40,000 bases of DNA, from the NCBI RefSeq assembly GCF_000091045.1, contig NC_006682.1:455001-495000 (forward strand), read 5' to 3'. Source of the DNA: Cryptococcus deneoformans JEC21. Taxonomy: Eukaryota > Basidiomycota > Tremellomycetes > Tremellales > Cryptococcaceae. The translations under genes were made by a program, and so were the position numbers. The notes beneath the pieces are model-generated. The model worked only from the letters and a program-made list of their open reading frames with translations. It ran no database searches and was not told the origin of the DNA. Below are positions 11,346 to 23,176 of this stretch, piece by piece (position 1 is the first letter of the stretch; the number at the start of each line of letters is the position of its first letter).

Positions 11346-14300
11346 TCACACATCCCCTGGATGTTTATTTGAGCTCCTTCTCAAACTAGCTTTTAATCTG
11401 TCCGTCATTCGCTTAGTTCTGCCCTCTTCCTCTCTCTCTCCTTCAGTTCCCCTTTCCTTCTTTCGATTTTCGCCTTCTTCCCGAGCCTTGGCCGCCAATA
11501 CCAAATTCTGCTCTAAAATCGAAACCGCATCATTCTCAAATCCACTATCTCTCCTTTCCCTCGCCCAGCCTGTCTCCCCTTCACCATTTTCACTACCTCC
11601 TTCATCTCTCGACCCCATACGTTGATGCGATGATCGGAAACTGAACCGGCTCATAGGCGAATTAGGCTCATCCTCAGGACCGAACGTCGTCCTAGCGCGG
11701 ATTGACATTGCCTCAGTCTCTGGACTCAAATCTCCTGCTGTCACCTGGCTGATCGCTGTCGTTGGCTTCCCTCGAGAGGCAGACGGAAGAGAGGGGAAAG
11801 AAGCTTTGACGGTGTGGTTTGATGCAACAGATGGTTTCTTTTTCAAGATGTTTGGACTCGGTCTTTCGGGACTTGGTTTAGCCGGACTGAGTTTCTCGGG
11901 GGAAACAGATTGGGAACGTGAGAGGGAGGAATGCGAGCTACGGGAAAGAGCGAGTGAAGAATGAGAGGGCGATTGCGGGAGGGGTGAAAGGACGGGGAAG
12001 GGCTGCGTGGGTACCTGTGGTGTAGGAAGCTGGTCCGGGGACTGCTCAATAGTCGCCAATTCTGGCTTCGGAGAGAGTGGGCCCCTTTTCGGTGTACGAC
12101 CCATATTCCTCACTTTGCTCATCAATGACGATACAGCCGAGGCCGGTCGTTCTCGCGGTGAACGTGCGGAAAGAGGCGAGTAGGAATCGCCCATGGAAGT
12201 GGATGCACGGAGGACATCAAAGCTTCGTCGTGGAGTACTGGCACCAACCTGGTTGTACAGCGGGGATGGCTCATACGTCCCTGCTTCGCTATACACCGAG
12301 GCGGCTGACGGCGTCCACCTTCTAGGTCTCTCATCACCTGCTGAGCCGTAGCGAGGGGATTCATGGGCTAGGGAATTTGCGAGCGACGCTGAGCGACGGG
12401 GACGAACAGAGCCGGAGGGTGTAGATGGTGACACCCCATGTCCGTTAGAGTGTCGCAAGAGTTTCGGCAGATCAAGCATGACTCGTGTCATGTCCCTCAC
12501 GTTTTGGTCACTCGCCCGTCCAGCATCGCGGAGAAGCATTGTCAGCGCCTTGTACCCCTCCCGCACTTTTGCCGAGTCCTCATCCACCACCGCGTCCAAG
12601 CTGATCTGTTTCACAAGGTTGAAGGCCGCTTGCAAAACAGTGTTCGCACTTTCCGACGCCTTGGTCGCCGAACCCAGAGGACCGAGGATCTCAGTGCCCA
12701 AACCATCCTGAGTTAATTTGCTTTCCAACGATCGATACGCCTCGGACAATAATTTACCATGCTCGCTTGAGCTCGTCATGCGATGATCCAAACCCAAAGC
12801 CGCGCTCGACCTCCCACCAAGACTCGTATAACTCCTCTGACGTCTCGGTTCTGTCGCCGGCATCGGCAATCCCCTGGGACCTATCATACTCAACCTCGAT
12901 CCTCCTCCTCGGCCATACAAAGGGCTTGCAGGTGCATCGTGCTCCATGCTTCTTCGATGCCTGATTACATCAGCAGATACAGGCATTTTCCGGGGATAGG
13001 GGTTGTGGTAGATGTCGCGCATAGAAGACATGGATGTTGATGAACGGGGCATGTGCTCCCAACGTCGTTTGGATTCGACGCGTTGCTCCTCAAGTCGGCG
13101 AATGACGTCGAGAGGGTCCTTTTCTTTTTCCTTGCTCGTGTCGCGCTCGCTCTTGGTACCAATGACAGAGACAGAATCGCCAGGTGCAATCGAATTGAAA
13201 CGACGGCCAAAGTCTAGGTTGGCATTCGCTAAATCTCTTTCACTGATGAGCATGCTCACTCCTCTACGAACTTTTGTTTCTCTCGTTTGACCAAGAGCAT
13301 TGTTGGTGACGGTGCTCGTTCGTGTATGGTATCGCGACTTATCGTCTACATTGTCCAACACACTCTCGGGCATAAACCGATCCAACTCTCTCGGCAATCC
13401 TCTCTGATCCAATCCTACATCAATCGAACGCGGTAAACCCGATATCGACTGCGACCATCCTCTTCGTGCATAGCTCAACGGATCATCGCCTCTGAAACCA
13501 GACATGGTCGAAGAATGCTCGAGACCCTCTGCGCGGTGTGAAGCCCGAGAAGGGGATCTAACGGGATCGCATTCACGGGCCAGACGGGATGTGGTTGAGA
13601 AGCGAGACGAGAGGGGTGATGGGGAATGGTAATGCGCAGGTGAATCGATCATTTGACGGAGACGGGACCGCGTTGAGGGTGCAGGATCGTTGGAGGGTTG
13701 CGATGAAGCGGTTTTCTGCGCATTCGGAGTAAACTTTATAGTGACGCCAATTAGCAATGGAGGTTTCATAAATGCGAGGGGTACTCACAAAGCTACCATT
13801 CCTGAAATCCGTTGGCAAAGCCTTTCTCGGTCTGCTGCCGCCACTACCACCGCTCCTTTCCCCATTTTTCATTCTTTCTTCTTCCTCATATTCATGCTCA
13901 TAGCTTCCGTTTTTGAGAAGACTATTGCCATTAACCATTTCCATAGCTGTCTCCAGGTCCATAGATCGCGTCATCAACCTGCCGGCTTGTGTGTTTGCAA
14001 CAAGTGGCGATGCCCGAGTACCTGGCAGTCGATCACCATAAGAGTCTGGCGTATACTGTCTTACATTTTCCCGCAAAGGGGTAGTGGTAGTGTTTGAAGC
14101 GATATCGATTGACTGACGTTTAGGAGGACTAACCCGTATATGGGCAATCTTCTCTTCTACCTCATCAATCTTTTCATCCAGTACCTCACCCTGGGACTTT
14201 CGGCGACCGCGTTGTTTTTGTTCTGGATCGTCGTCCACCTGAACCGATGTTTTTATAGATTCTGTAATTTGCCGACGGGAAGATGAAGAACGAGGTCGAT

Positions 14301-15528
14301 GGGGTAATTCTCTAACCTTGTTATTATAGGCTACAGGCGGAAACTTAGGCTTGGCAGTCCCATTCGCTTCTGGGGAGTACGCTTGAGAATAAGAAGATGG
14401 TGAGAGGTCTAATGGTGGTGGTCCCCCGCGTCTCCTAGGGGACGACGGACTACCGCTACTCTCAAAACTCTGATTCGCACTATGTGACTGACCCTTTGTA
14501 AGCTCCGAAACCGGACTTTTCCTTGACCTGCCAAAGATCTCAGCTCTTCTTTGTTCAGATAATGGTCCGGATTGACGAGCAACAGATGTTGAAGAACTAG
14601 ATCGGGACATTGACATTGAGGCCGAACTGTTATGCTGAGAGGAGTTTTGATGGGGGCGGGCCTGCTGGGCGGCAAATTCGGGGGGGTGGATGGTAGATGA
14701 ACCAGAGTATGACGAAGTACGACGGGAAAGACGGCGAGAGGAAGAAGATGAAGGAACGGGTCTTGATGGAGGCGATTGATACTGGGGTTGCTGTGGCAAG
14801 GATGTTTGCTGTGATCGTCAAGGGACAGGGTGATGTCAACAAAGGTCGTGTCGCGTGCGATCTGACCACAAAAACGTCCGACTTACCTGTTCATATCTCG
14901 CTGATGCATCATTCCCGTTCCCCGATGGGGAGTGATTTGTTTCAACCGGAGGGGCGATGTCACTTTCGGTGCCGGGAGGACTGGGCAAGCCAGAGACTTT
15001 GTCCACATATCCACCTCTCTCCTCGTCTTCCCTCCCACTGCCAATTTCTTCCATTATTCTCTGTTCTTGTGCCGCCCTCTCTCGCATCAACCGGTCGTTC
15101 TCCAGCGCCTCCGGTCCCAGACTGCTCTCCCTCTGTCGCCTACCTGTACCAGGCCATTCTCGTCCAAACTCCAACTTTGGCGAGCCGATACCCACGTGAA
15201 GGCTCGCAAACCCAGTAGGGAGCATGGATAACGAAGACGGAGAAGCGTTTAACTGCTGATGATAATTTTGGCTGACGTTAGCGGCAGGGGGGCTTTGGCT
15301 GGCACGCTGGTCTGGGAGAAATCTCGAAGAGGATGGCTGGTTGCGTGTTGGCGGTGTGTAGACAGGGCTCTGGGTCCGAGTCTGAAAACTGTTCGACCGC
15401 AGTGACTTTGTAGGACTGTGTGTTTGCTGGGAGTTGTTCGAGCCAATTGACAGCGACGATTGCCCAGAATGAACGGAATCGAGAGAGAGGGAGGATGTAC
15501 TGGTTTTGCTCGGAGATGAAGGTGGCAT
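11346..15528 (-). CDS. Large disordered Ser/Arg-rich protein, function unknown
   Basis: Not recognised. Three exons on the minus strand (15528-14887, 14808-13789, 13733-11346) join in frame with GT..AG introns of 78 and 55 nt and give about 1349 residues. Most of the chain is low-complexity Ser/Pro/Arg sequence with many SP and RS sites, as in cytoskeletal or cell-polarity scaffold proteins that are heavily phosphorylated. Two segments look folded. One is a charged helix with DPLDVIRRLEEQRVESKRRW. The other is a helical block running from SEAYRSLESKLTQDG through ANTVLQAAFNLVKQ to MTRVMLDLPKLLRH. The C-terminus is a short charged coil (EQNLVLAAKAREEGENRKKE) followed by basic residues. It shares a 964-bp divergent promoter region with member B. 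No family is assigned. Confidence 0.85.
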
Positions 15529-16067
15529 GCCCTTTGAAACCTGATCTCAAGGTCCCTTTGGGAATTTGTTGACACTTTAAGCGGTGAAAAGGTAGAAGAA
15601 AATGGTATGTCGCCTAGGATAATTGCTGACAGTTACGTGTTGCGAGACTATAAAGCCACCGATTAGCACCTGCAAGGTTAAGGAAAAGAAGCGATTCCTC
15701 CAGTCACCCACCTCGCCTTTAATGAACGCAGGCAACAGGCTTTGTCTTTATTCAGAAGCCTTTTTACAGTTAGAGCGACTAAGCATGCCCTTTTAATAGC
15801 TCTCAATCGGGGACTGGAAGGAAGAATTTGTAAAGAAAAGGTAGATCAACCGTCTGGGGGCTGAGACAACGAAGGCAAGAGGAAAACAAAATGACGGCGC
15901 GACCGCCGTCCGAGAGCCCATTAGAAAACGCGTCATTTTACTACAAAATGCTTTGTATTCTATTTTGTAATTGCTTTCTAATCCCTCCTTCAATCCAGAA
16001 ATGATGACGACACAATAATGACTCGCTGTTTCAGCCGATTCACTACTATGAGACGCGGAGCGGTTTT

Positions 16068-16318
16068 ACTCGTGGCGGAGGCTGGGCTGTGAGACCGGAG
16101 GGATGCGACCGCTGCCCAAGCTTTGGAGAAGAAGAGAAGAGGACGTTGGCCAAGTGTTGGGGAAGAAGAGGCAAGCCGGAGGATGTTTTCTTGTTGATTT
16201 GCATGAGCCGGCTGAAGGTAAATCGCCGAGGTGGAGGTTGGGCCTGGGACAAGGTGAAATGAGAGTCCGTCGGTCGGCCCAATTTTGCCGGGATTCCGAC
16301 TCCCGCATACAACGTGAG
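16068..16318 (+). repeat. Duplicated upstream cassette, copy 2 (member B)
   Basis: About 251 bp related to 6959-7222, with the same block order and the identical 22-bp core at 16150-16171. It lies 175-425 bp before the member B ATG. Within it a GA-rich unit occurs twice in tandem (16116-16149 and from 16150). Copy 1 shows a more decayed version of the same tandem (7009-7040 and from 7041). Confidence 0.75.
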
Positions 16319-16401
16319 GTCCGTGCTGGTGGCGTTTGCTCTTATTGTTTGTGTGTTTCAAAGTCGCGTTTTCTGCCTATTGTGTCTCGGGCCCTAAACA
16401 G

Positions 16402-16408
16402 TATAAAA
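16402..16408 (+). promoter_or_regulatory. TATA box of member B
   Basis: TATAAAA, 85 nt before the ATG at 16493, in the right place for a core promoter. It lies just downstream of the duplicated cassette. Confidence 0.55.
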
Positions 16409-16492
16409 GGCGCAAATGTCTATCTCTCCCTCATTATATGTATTACATTCCAAGCTGCATTCCATATGCTCACGCAAGCACCAGCTTTCGCA

Positions 16493-17794
16493 ATGGCCCA
16501 GCAACGGGTTATCAACCCCCGTCCGTGAGTCACTTCTGTACCTCAGTTACCAAAGAGAGCCAACCAAATGTTGTTCTGGCAGAGCCCAACCTATCCTCTG
16601 CTTCCCGCCTCGTGACGTTCCTATTGAGGATATATACTCTTATACCATTCCCATCCCACCCGAGTATTCCTCGGGGCAGGTAACGAAGGAATACCAAGAC
16701 TGGGAAGACAGTCAATGGATTCACGCTTCCAACCTCTCAAAGCACGGTGATCCCACACGCACTGTCGTCACTTGTCCTAGGAGAAGCACATCTGGGCACG
16801 GTGATCACCTCTCTGTAATCGTTGGTCCGCTCGTAAAGCAGGTTCCACAAAGATGGCCTAGAAAGATGTTTCGGCATGAACGATTCACGCCCTACCCTTT
16901 CTATGCTGGTAAAGATCCTCATGCTAGAGACGCGGAGATTGTTACTTGGAGAAAAAAGTTGCGTGCAAAGGCAGAAAGGAAGGATGCGAGGGGAAGGCCG
17001 CTCACTTGGGTGCAAATTGAGCCGCAAAATGATGGGGTGATGATAAGATGGAGGAATAGGCTTGGTGTGCGTAGCAGGAAGGAAGAAAAATCGCATTGCG
17101 ACGTCTCAAGAAAGAGTGGTGCGTTATTGTAAATTACAACCCAAACCTGCTCCGTGCTACCCTTTTTATTGCAGATGATACTTCCCCCAATCCCAAGACC
17201 AACCTTCCTTCCCCTGCCATTTCTCCTGCTACCGGAGAATCGGTCAAAGCCGGTTCTCATATCTCTCCATCCCTCAGTCCTACTGCCCGAAGGACACTAC
17301 TTTCCCCTTGCTCATCTCTTTCCACATCCCCTTGCTCATCTTCCGTACATTCCTCGTCATCCACAATCTCATTACAACCTCCCTCCACACCCACCGGCAT
17401 CTTATCTCCATCTCTTACCCCTTCATCATCCGCAGCACCGTCACCACTGCTTGCTCATCCATTATCTCCGTCCATCTCTGGACCTCCATCTCTCATTATC
17501 CCAGCCAGCATCCCATCCTCTATCCCTACTCCGTCCCCGTCCCCGTCTCCACCCCCCTTCCACCACTCTCTCACCTTCATTAAACCCTTCGCCGCCCAAT
17601 CACCCACAGTCTCTTCCGAAATGCATCAACAACTCACAGAACTACTTGCAAAGAAAGACGAGCAGCTCACGCAGTGGGAGAAACTGAAGGAAGAGTTTCA
17701 TAATGACCATCATATGCTGAAGGCATTTGATAACCAAATCATTAGACTTTTAAAAGAGATTGAGGAGATAAAGCAGCTTCAGAGACGGACGTAG
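16493..17794 (+). CDS. Family member B: WP/RWV module plus C-terminal coiled coil
   Basis: Product not recognised, about 395 residues. Exons are 16493-16524, 16583-17118 and 17175-17794; both introns are GT..AG, in phases 2 and 1 as in member A. The module spans about residues 26-178: DIYSYTIPIP, then YQDWEDSQWIHAS, PTRTVV, a VIVGPL strand, RWPRKMF, W-RKKL, and GRPLTWV followed by MIRWRNRL. A long Ser/Pro linker (about 200-320) leads to a coiled coil in the last 55 residues with a KKDEQLTQWEKLKEEF signature. Members A and C have the same arrangement; C is of similar length, while A is much longer. The ATG at 16493 was chosen because the 32-nt first exon splices cleanly and is preceded by a TATA box. 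An upstream ATG at 16416 opens a different frame and would skip the first intron. Confidence 0.88.
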
Positions 17795-18218
17795 CGGTCG
17801 AGTTAATCAGATAGAATGGATACCATCCCAATAATCATTGGTTATGGGAATTAGTATAGCGGGTAATGTATAACCTGATCTGTAGACAAATGTCGTCACA
17901 TAAAAGTCTCGAAGATGTACAGCACGTAACATTAACATTTCCCTCTACTTTTATATTGCATTTCATCATAAAACTAAACCATAAAGATGAGCTCGCACGG
18001 CGGCAGAATTATGTATTTGTCAGTGCAACGAGTGCGTGTAATGCAGTAGATAAAAACTAAGTACAGGTGTGTCGTAGAAAAGTAGGCAGAATAGGTATCC
18101 AATAGGGCGTATACTATGATAGAAACTACAGTAGAGCAACATGTACAGGTTTGTGGATGCGAACGATGATGAGATGGAAGACAGAATGTAAATGTAAAGA
18201 TGATTTAATTAGATTTGA
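17795..18218. other. Convergent 3' intergenic region
   Basis: 424 bp between the stop codons of member B and the Ras GEF. AT-rich, consistent with two 3' UTRs. No gene or structured RNA recognised. Confidence 0.5.
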
Positions 18219-21200
18219 TTAGATCTTAACCATTAACCAATTTGGTTTTTCGACATTGGAACGTAATTTTTCGGAACCCTGCCTTGGTTCGAGCATTACT
18301 GCAGTTTTCATCAGTTTATCGGCTTTTGGCCAAAAAAAAAAGCACGACTTACAGCTCTTGCGGTATAAAGCATCGATAGAACCGCTCCCTCTCTCTGTAA
18401 GTACAGTATGCAAAAACGTTTGTACAGCTTCAAGCTCGTGGAAATTGAACGGCTATAATTATACCCATGTCAATATGCCGCTCACAGGTTTGAACCTGAG
18501 AATGGACATACCTCTTGATACCTTCTAAACTCTATCGCAATCTTTCCCAGTTTGGCGAACTTGTCGTAATTGATGAGCATCAGATCCGGCGCCGAGTTGC
18601 TTGGTCGGGTGGTAGGATTACCGTCCGAAGTGAAGGTGATACTAGTATGCCGGAATGTGGTTAGTCAGAAATCTTGGGGAAAAAACCAAGACGGGAAAAC
18701 ATACTCTGTGAGGATGAGACCTAGGAAAGGCAAACAAGGAGTCGGAGCTTGCCTCAAACGAGCGCGGTAGGCTGCATGATTCTATCGCGAATATCAGCAA
18801 CCATTCAAGACATAAGTCATCTAGATGTACCTTGGTATGCTCGATGATTCCACGTAACCTTTCAATCAAGATCTTATACTTTACCGACAAAGCCTGAAAT
18901 CTATTAGCAGTCGCTCATTGAACAGAATCGAAGACGAGCGACTTACATCCCAAGTTTTTTTCAACCTCAGAATAGTACTGCTATTCAGCCCTCCAAGCAC
19001 CGCAAACATCGTAAAAAAATTGTTGATCAACAGGCATTTCTAACAATCTCATCAGTCACACAGTCTCACGCCATGAATGAGAAATCTCACATCAGCCAGC
19101 TTGATGAAAAACTTCAACAACCCCGCTCTTCGCTTCGCATCTCCCTCATTCAAAATACTATCCGCCACCCAGCCTGTCACCTGATTTGAATGCGTGCTCA
19201 ACGCTTTCAGCTCTGGTACCGTCTTTTTCCCTGTCATCAACAATTCTTCAGGCTCGAGTTGGCGGAACATCTTGGAGACGATGATCGTTAACTGACGGGC
19301 GAGCTCAAGCGTGTCGAATTCGGTGATATGGATATGGGTAGAAGACGAAGAGGAGGAAGAGGACGCGGCTGTCGATTTTTTTAGGAGCGAATGGAGGTTC
19401 TTGGAGATGATGGGGGTAGGTGGGAGACCGCTGACGGCAGGTGGATGGAGAGTAGCTGAGCTAGCCGAAGTTGGACCATTCATAGATTCCCTCTTCCTCT
19501 TCTCATCCTCTCCACCGTCCTTCTTCCTCTGCACCAGGTTGATTAAGCGTTCACCCATCACCGGCAGACTACCAGCCATTTCTTCCCTTCCAAACTTTTC
19601 CAAGTCATTGAGGATGACATTATCCACCTCGGGCTGCCAGTGAAATTCAAGCCATGTACGGAGGAAGTTGAAGATCCTTATGCGGATCGGTAAGACCTTG
19701 GCCTCCCTCCAGACAGCTTCGTCCTTTTCACTCAACAATAGTTCTTCGGGAGGGGAGATGAACCATCGTTCTTGTACAGCCTCCAACAGATCCACGGGAG
19801 TGGTGAATAACCTAAAGGTGTAGAAAAAGGTGGCGCTGAAGCTAGAATCGACAGGTCCATCGTGCGGTGTCATCTTCTCTACCAATACCGCCAATGAGGC
19901 GCCCACCATATTTCCATCGGGATTATATGTGATATCGGCAGGCGAGTACGTAGGAGATCGAATGAGGTAAGAGATATCGCCCACAGGTACTGGCATCGGG
20001 GATGTTTGAGTACGGAGGACAGGTGGGCGGGAAGTTAATGTTTTCAGAGTTGTACTCGAACCAGCAGTAGAAACAGACTCCTCGGCAGGATTCTGAAGTG
20101 ATAGCTCTGACATTTGATTGGATATACCCTTAGGGATAACGACTCGTAATGATTCATGAGGCGACTTTCGGTTCTTTACAGGCGTACTCTGATCACCATT
20201 TTCGGAAGCAGACTTGGCAGAGGAGTCTGTATGGGTGAGAGAGGGTAAAGAAGAGACCGAAGTGAACATCGATAATCGGCTCGAGGCCGCCGTCACATTC
20301 CCACTTGCTTCCCATCTATCCTTGGCCTCCCCAGCTTCTCTGGGCTTCGCATCCGTACCGAGCTTGAGATCCTCACCGCTTGTAAACTTGTCCAAATCCG
20401 CAGATTTGGAAGGTGAACGGTGACCCATATGCCCGATGCGGGGGGTAGGCGAAGTTGAGAGACTCGTTGAACGAACTCTGGGACCGCGACGGCCTGTTTC
20501 GGAGAAGCCACGGAGGAGCTCGCCAGACGGACGACGGGGACGGGGAGTGGGGTACAGTTGGACTTCTTGAGAGGAGGGATCGGGGCTTGGCTATTATGGT
20601 AATGTTAGTGACAGGTTCAAACACCATGAGAGAGGAGTAATTTACAGGGAACGTGACGCCCTGAGAAGGTCGCGCTGTCATATCTTCCTCCTTCTCATCG
20701 ATAACTTCCTCTTCCTCTTCTTCGTCCTCTTGTCTAGATTCATTTTGCAGTGCACCGTAAAATCGCCCCTGAACCATCCCTCCATCTTCCATAAACCTCT
20801 TTTGCAGATGATCCAGACTTGTCGCTTTTCGATGCAAACTGGACAATGTATGTGGACCTCTGACGCCAACAGTTCTATCTCTTTCCATGACGGGGTTATC
20901 GAAATTTATTCTTGGGGTAAGCTGCTGTCTACCACCAGAGGCGGTTGGGGCACTTTGTTTAGGGGTATCGTTGAAGTGGATAGTCTCATCTTCCGGTACG
21001 CATATCCTTACTAGTCGCACACACTCTGTTCCGGCTCTCAGAGTCCCTGTGGCCGCACCCAACAATCCGGCCTTTTCCTTTTCGTACCCTTCCTCCACCA
21101 CTTCTTCAAACGGCGCATTTGCTACGATCTCTGCACTCTCCACTAACCGTCCTGCAACATCGTAAAGGCGATCTTTGGCGACACGAAGACTTTCAATTTC

Positions 21201-22794
21201 CTTGGGCCGCTTGGACCGGATACATGTGTTACGACCGACTGTTTCGACTGCGGTGAGGAGAGTGCGGACGGCATCGATGGTCTCACGGGTCATTTCAATC
21301 AGCGTAGAATGGGAAGAAGGGTGTGAGTGGATGTGATGAGAATGGATATGGCCGATGAAGGCGGCAATGATGGAGAGAAGGGTATCTTCAGCGTATGAGA
21401 TGCGCAAATGAATGTCAGCGATAGAGTTGCCACAGGGCGTTGACGGTTGTACGGCAGCGGTAGAAACAGATGTCCGATCTTCCCATGGGGAATGCGTATC
21501 TTCAGAAGTAGCCGTGCTACCGTGGCTAAAGACACTATCCATACTGCCCTGGATCCGATGTTCGAATGGTCGGGAAGATATAGGGGAGGAGACATCTGAA
21601 AAGGATGCAGAAATGGGGGTGTTAGCCTTGGACGCAGTTCGGGTGTGGGCGTGTTTTGATGATTGCGAAGAGCCAGTCGGGAGGGGAGGTGGACTTTCCG
21701 AACGTTGTTTGGCTGCGCGTAAATCGCCGATACTCGCGACACGTTTTTGAAACGTCTCTTGAAGACGAGCATTGCTCCCCGGTGATGCTCTGGATTTGGC
21801 GGGAGCATTGACTAGAGCCGACACTGAGGCGATCTCACTTGATGAAGACGATGACACGGACATGGGCACACCTTCGTTCTGTGTGTCTAGGGTTACTTGA
21901 ACACCGCATTGATGTGCAAGGTTGAGGAACCGTTTGACACTTTGAAAAACACCTCGGGCGGATTTGGCGAGTTCTTCCATGTCTTCCATCTCTCCTCCAG
22001 GGCTAGAATCACCCGCCGACTCCGTCATCCCACTTGCAGTGCGTGCACATCCTACTAGCCTAGACAGCTCTACAAGCACTACTTTTCGTTCCTTGGCCAA
22101 GACCGGCCATGACATCAGCGTTCGCGATTCTTTGCTCAAGCAGTCTGTTTGGGACAGTGCTGCTCTGATAGCGGAGATAACACAGGCCGTAGATGGTTGG
22201 ATATGTGACTTGCGGTTGTTGTGTATAGCCGTGTCCAGCAGAGACAGCGATTGGACAATAGGTTGTATGAGGATTTGGAAAGCTGCTGGTAGGGGTGCAA
22301 TGTCCGTACGAGGGGAAGTGAGAATCTGGGAGATGGAAGAGCTGGAAGCATTAGATTGATGAGAAGCGACGGAACCGTGCCGAGAATGGGTACCCTTGTA
22401 TGGCGATTTGGGACTCGTTACGGACATGCTCGATTCGGATCGCCTGTGCGTCTGTAAAAATGTTCAGCACGGGCCTTGAAGTGACTCATCCGAGAACGCT
22501 CACAGGGTCCCACTCGATTTCCCTTATGTAGTTGCTCGGAAACCATCCTCTTCTTAGTGTTCTCCCGTCATTGTCGGCAGCGACCTTACTCGTAATTTCT
22601 CCGTCCCACCAACCGGTCGGATCGCGTACATGGACTCTGATAATTTCTCCGGCCTTGAAGCTAAGGTACAGATTTGAGTTTGAAGAGGAGGTGGAAGCAA
22701 GGAGAGAGGGATCAAAGTCATGTATGGCCTGGGCGTGCGAGAACTTTGGAGATGCTGATATGGGAGACGTTGGTGTTGACTGTCGGTCCGTCAT
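18219..22794 (-). CDS. CDC25: Ras guanine nucleotide exchange factor, Cdc25 type (SH3, RasGEF_N, RasGEF)
   Basis: Promotes GDP/GTP exchange on Ras at membranes, upstream of cAMP signalling in fungi. Nine exons on the minus strand (22794-22504, 22451-20646, 20590-19091, 19039-18947, 18893-18831, 18781-18705, 18641-18512, 18452-18353, 18298-18219) give about 1379 residues. An SH3 domain (about 18-95) shows AIHDFDP, the GWWDGE tryptophans and the PSNY motif. After a long disordered linker comes the RasGEF_N domain (about 925-1040, FFYTFRLFTTPVDLLEAV). The catalytic RasGEF domain (about 1119-1360) shows FFIKLADKCLLINNFF, GGLNSSTILRLKKTWD, HTKNHAAYRARLR, PCLPFLGLILTDITF, SDGNP and LINYDKFAKL. This is the standard fungal domain order. 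It shares a 382-bp divergent promoter region with FAB1. Confidence 0.95.
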
Positions 22795-23176
22795 CGCGTC
22801 CTAAAATGTGTGAGCCGTGAAGTGCGTTGGCAGGGGCATGAGGGTGCTTACGGTGAGGCATCGGGTGGCGAATGGAATTTGAGCGCGGGGGGATGAGTCG
22901 ACTTTAGTCCGGGTAGGAAGGAGGAAGGAAGAAAGGCAGGAAAGTTGGTGGGAAGGAAGAACGGAAGGACACACTGTCAACAACTGTACGAACGAAACAA
23001 ACCGCGTCGCGTGGCTGCTGCGGAGAAATCCATGATCCCACGTGGACATCGCGTGGCTCTCACCTATCGCAGGCTAATTATGACTTCACGCCTTGCGCAT
23101 CAGCCTGTCCGTCCTCAACCATATATCGAGCGCCGATAGCGCATTTTAACACACTCAAATGGTATAACACATAATA
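22795..23176. promoter_or_regulatory. Divergent promoter region, Ras GEF / FAB1
   Basis: 382 bp head-to-head spacer. It has a CACGTG E-box core at 23039-23044 and a second near-match just after (CGCGTG). No gene seen. Confidence 0.5.

Larger units (their letters stand above)
15529..16492. other. Divergent intergenic region, disordered protein / member B
   Basis: 964 bp head-to-head spacer. The right half holds the duplicated cassette (16068-16318) and a TATA box (16402-16408) for member B. The left half is AT-rich with no gene I can support. Confidence 0.6.

Noticed and set aside
14409..14869. Alternative-frame open frames within the disordered protein gene on both strands
   Set aside because: Low-complexity Ser/Pro/Arg coding sequence keeps other frames open. 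None has its own features.
16416..16492. Upstream ATG for member B in the frame of its second exon
   Set aside because: It would read through the first intron and add residues with no match in A or C. The ATG at 16493 follows a TATA box and splices in frame.
18470..18500. GGTTCAAACCT resembling a tRNA B box on the minus strand
   Set aside because: No A box or cloverleaf around it, and it lies within an intron of the Ras GEF.
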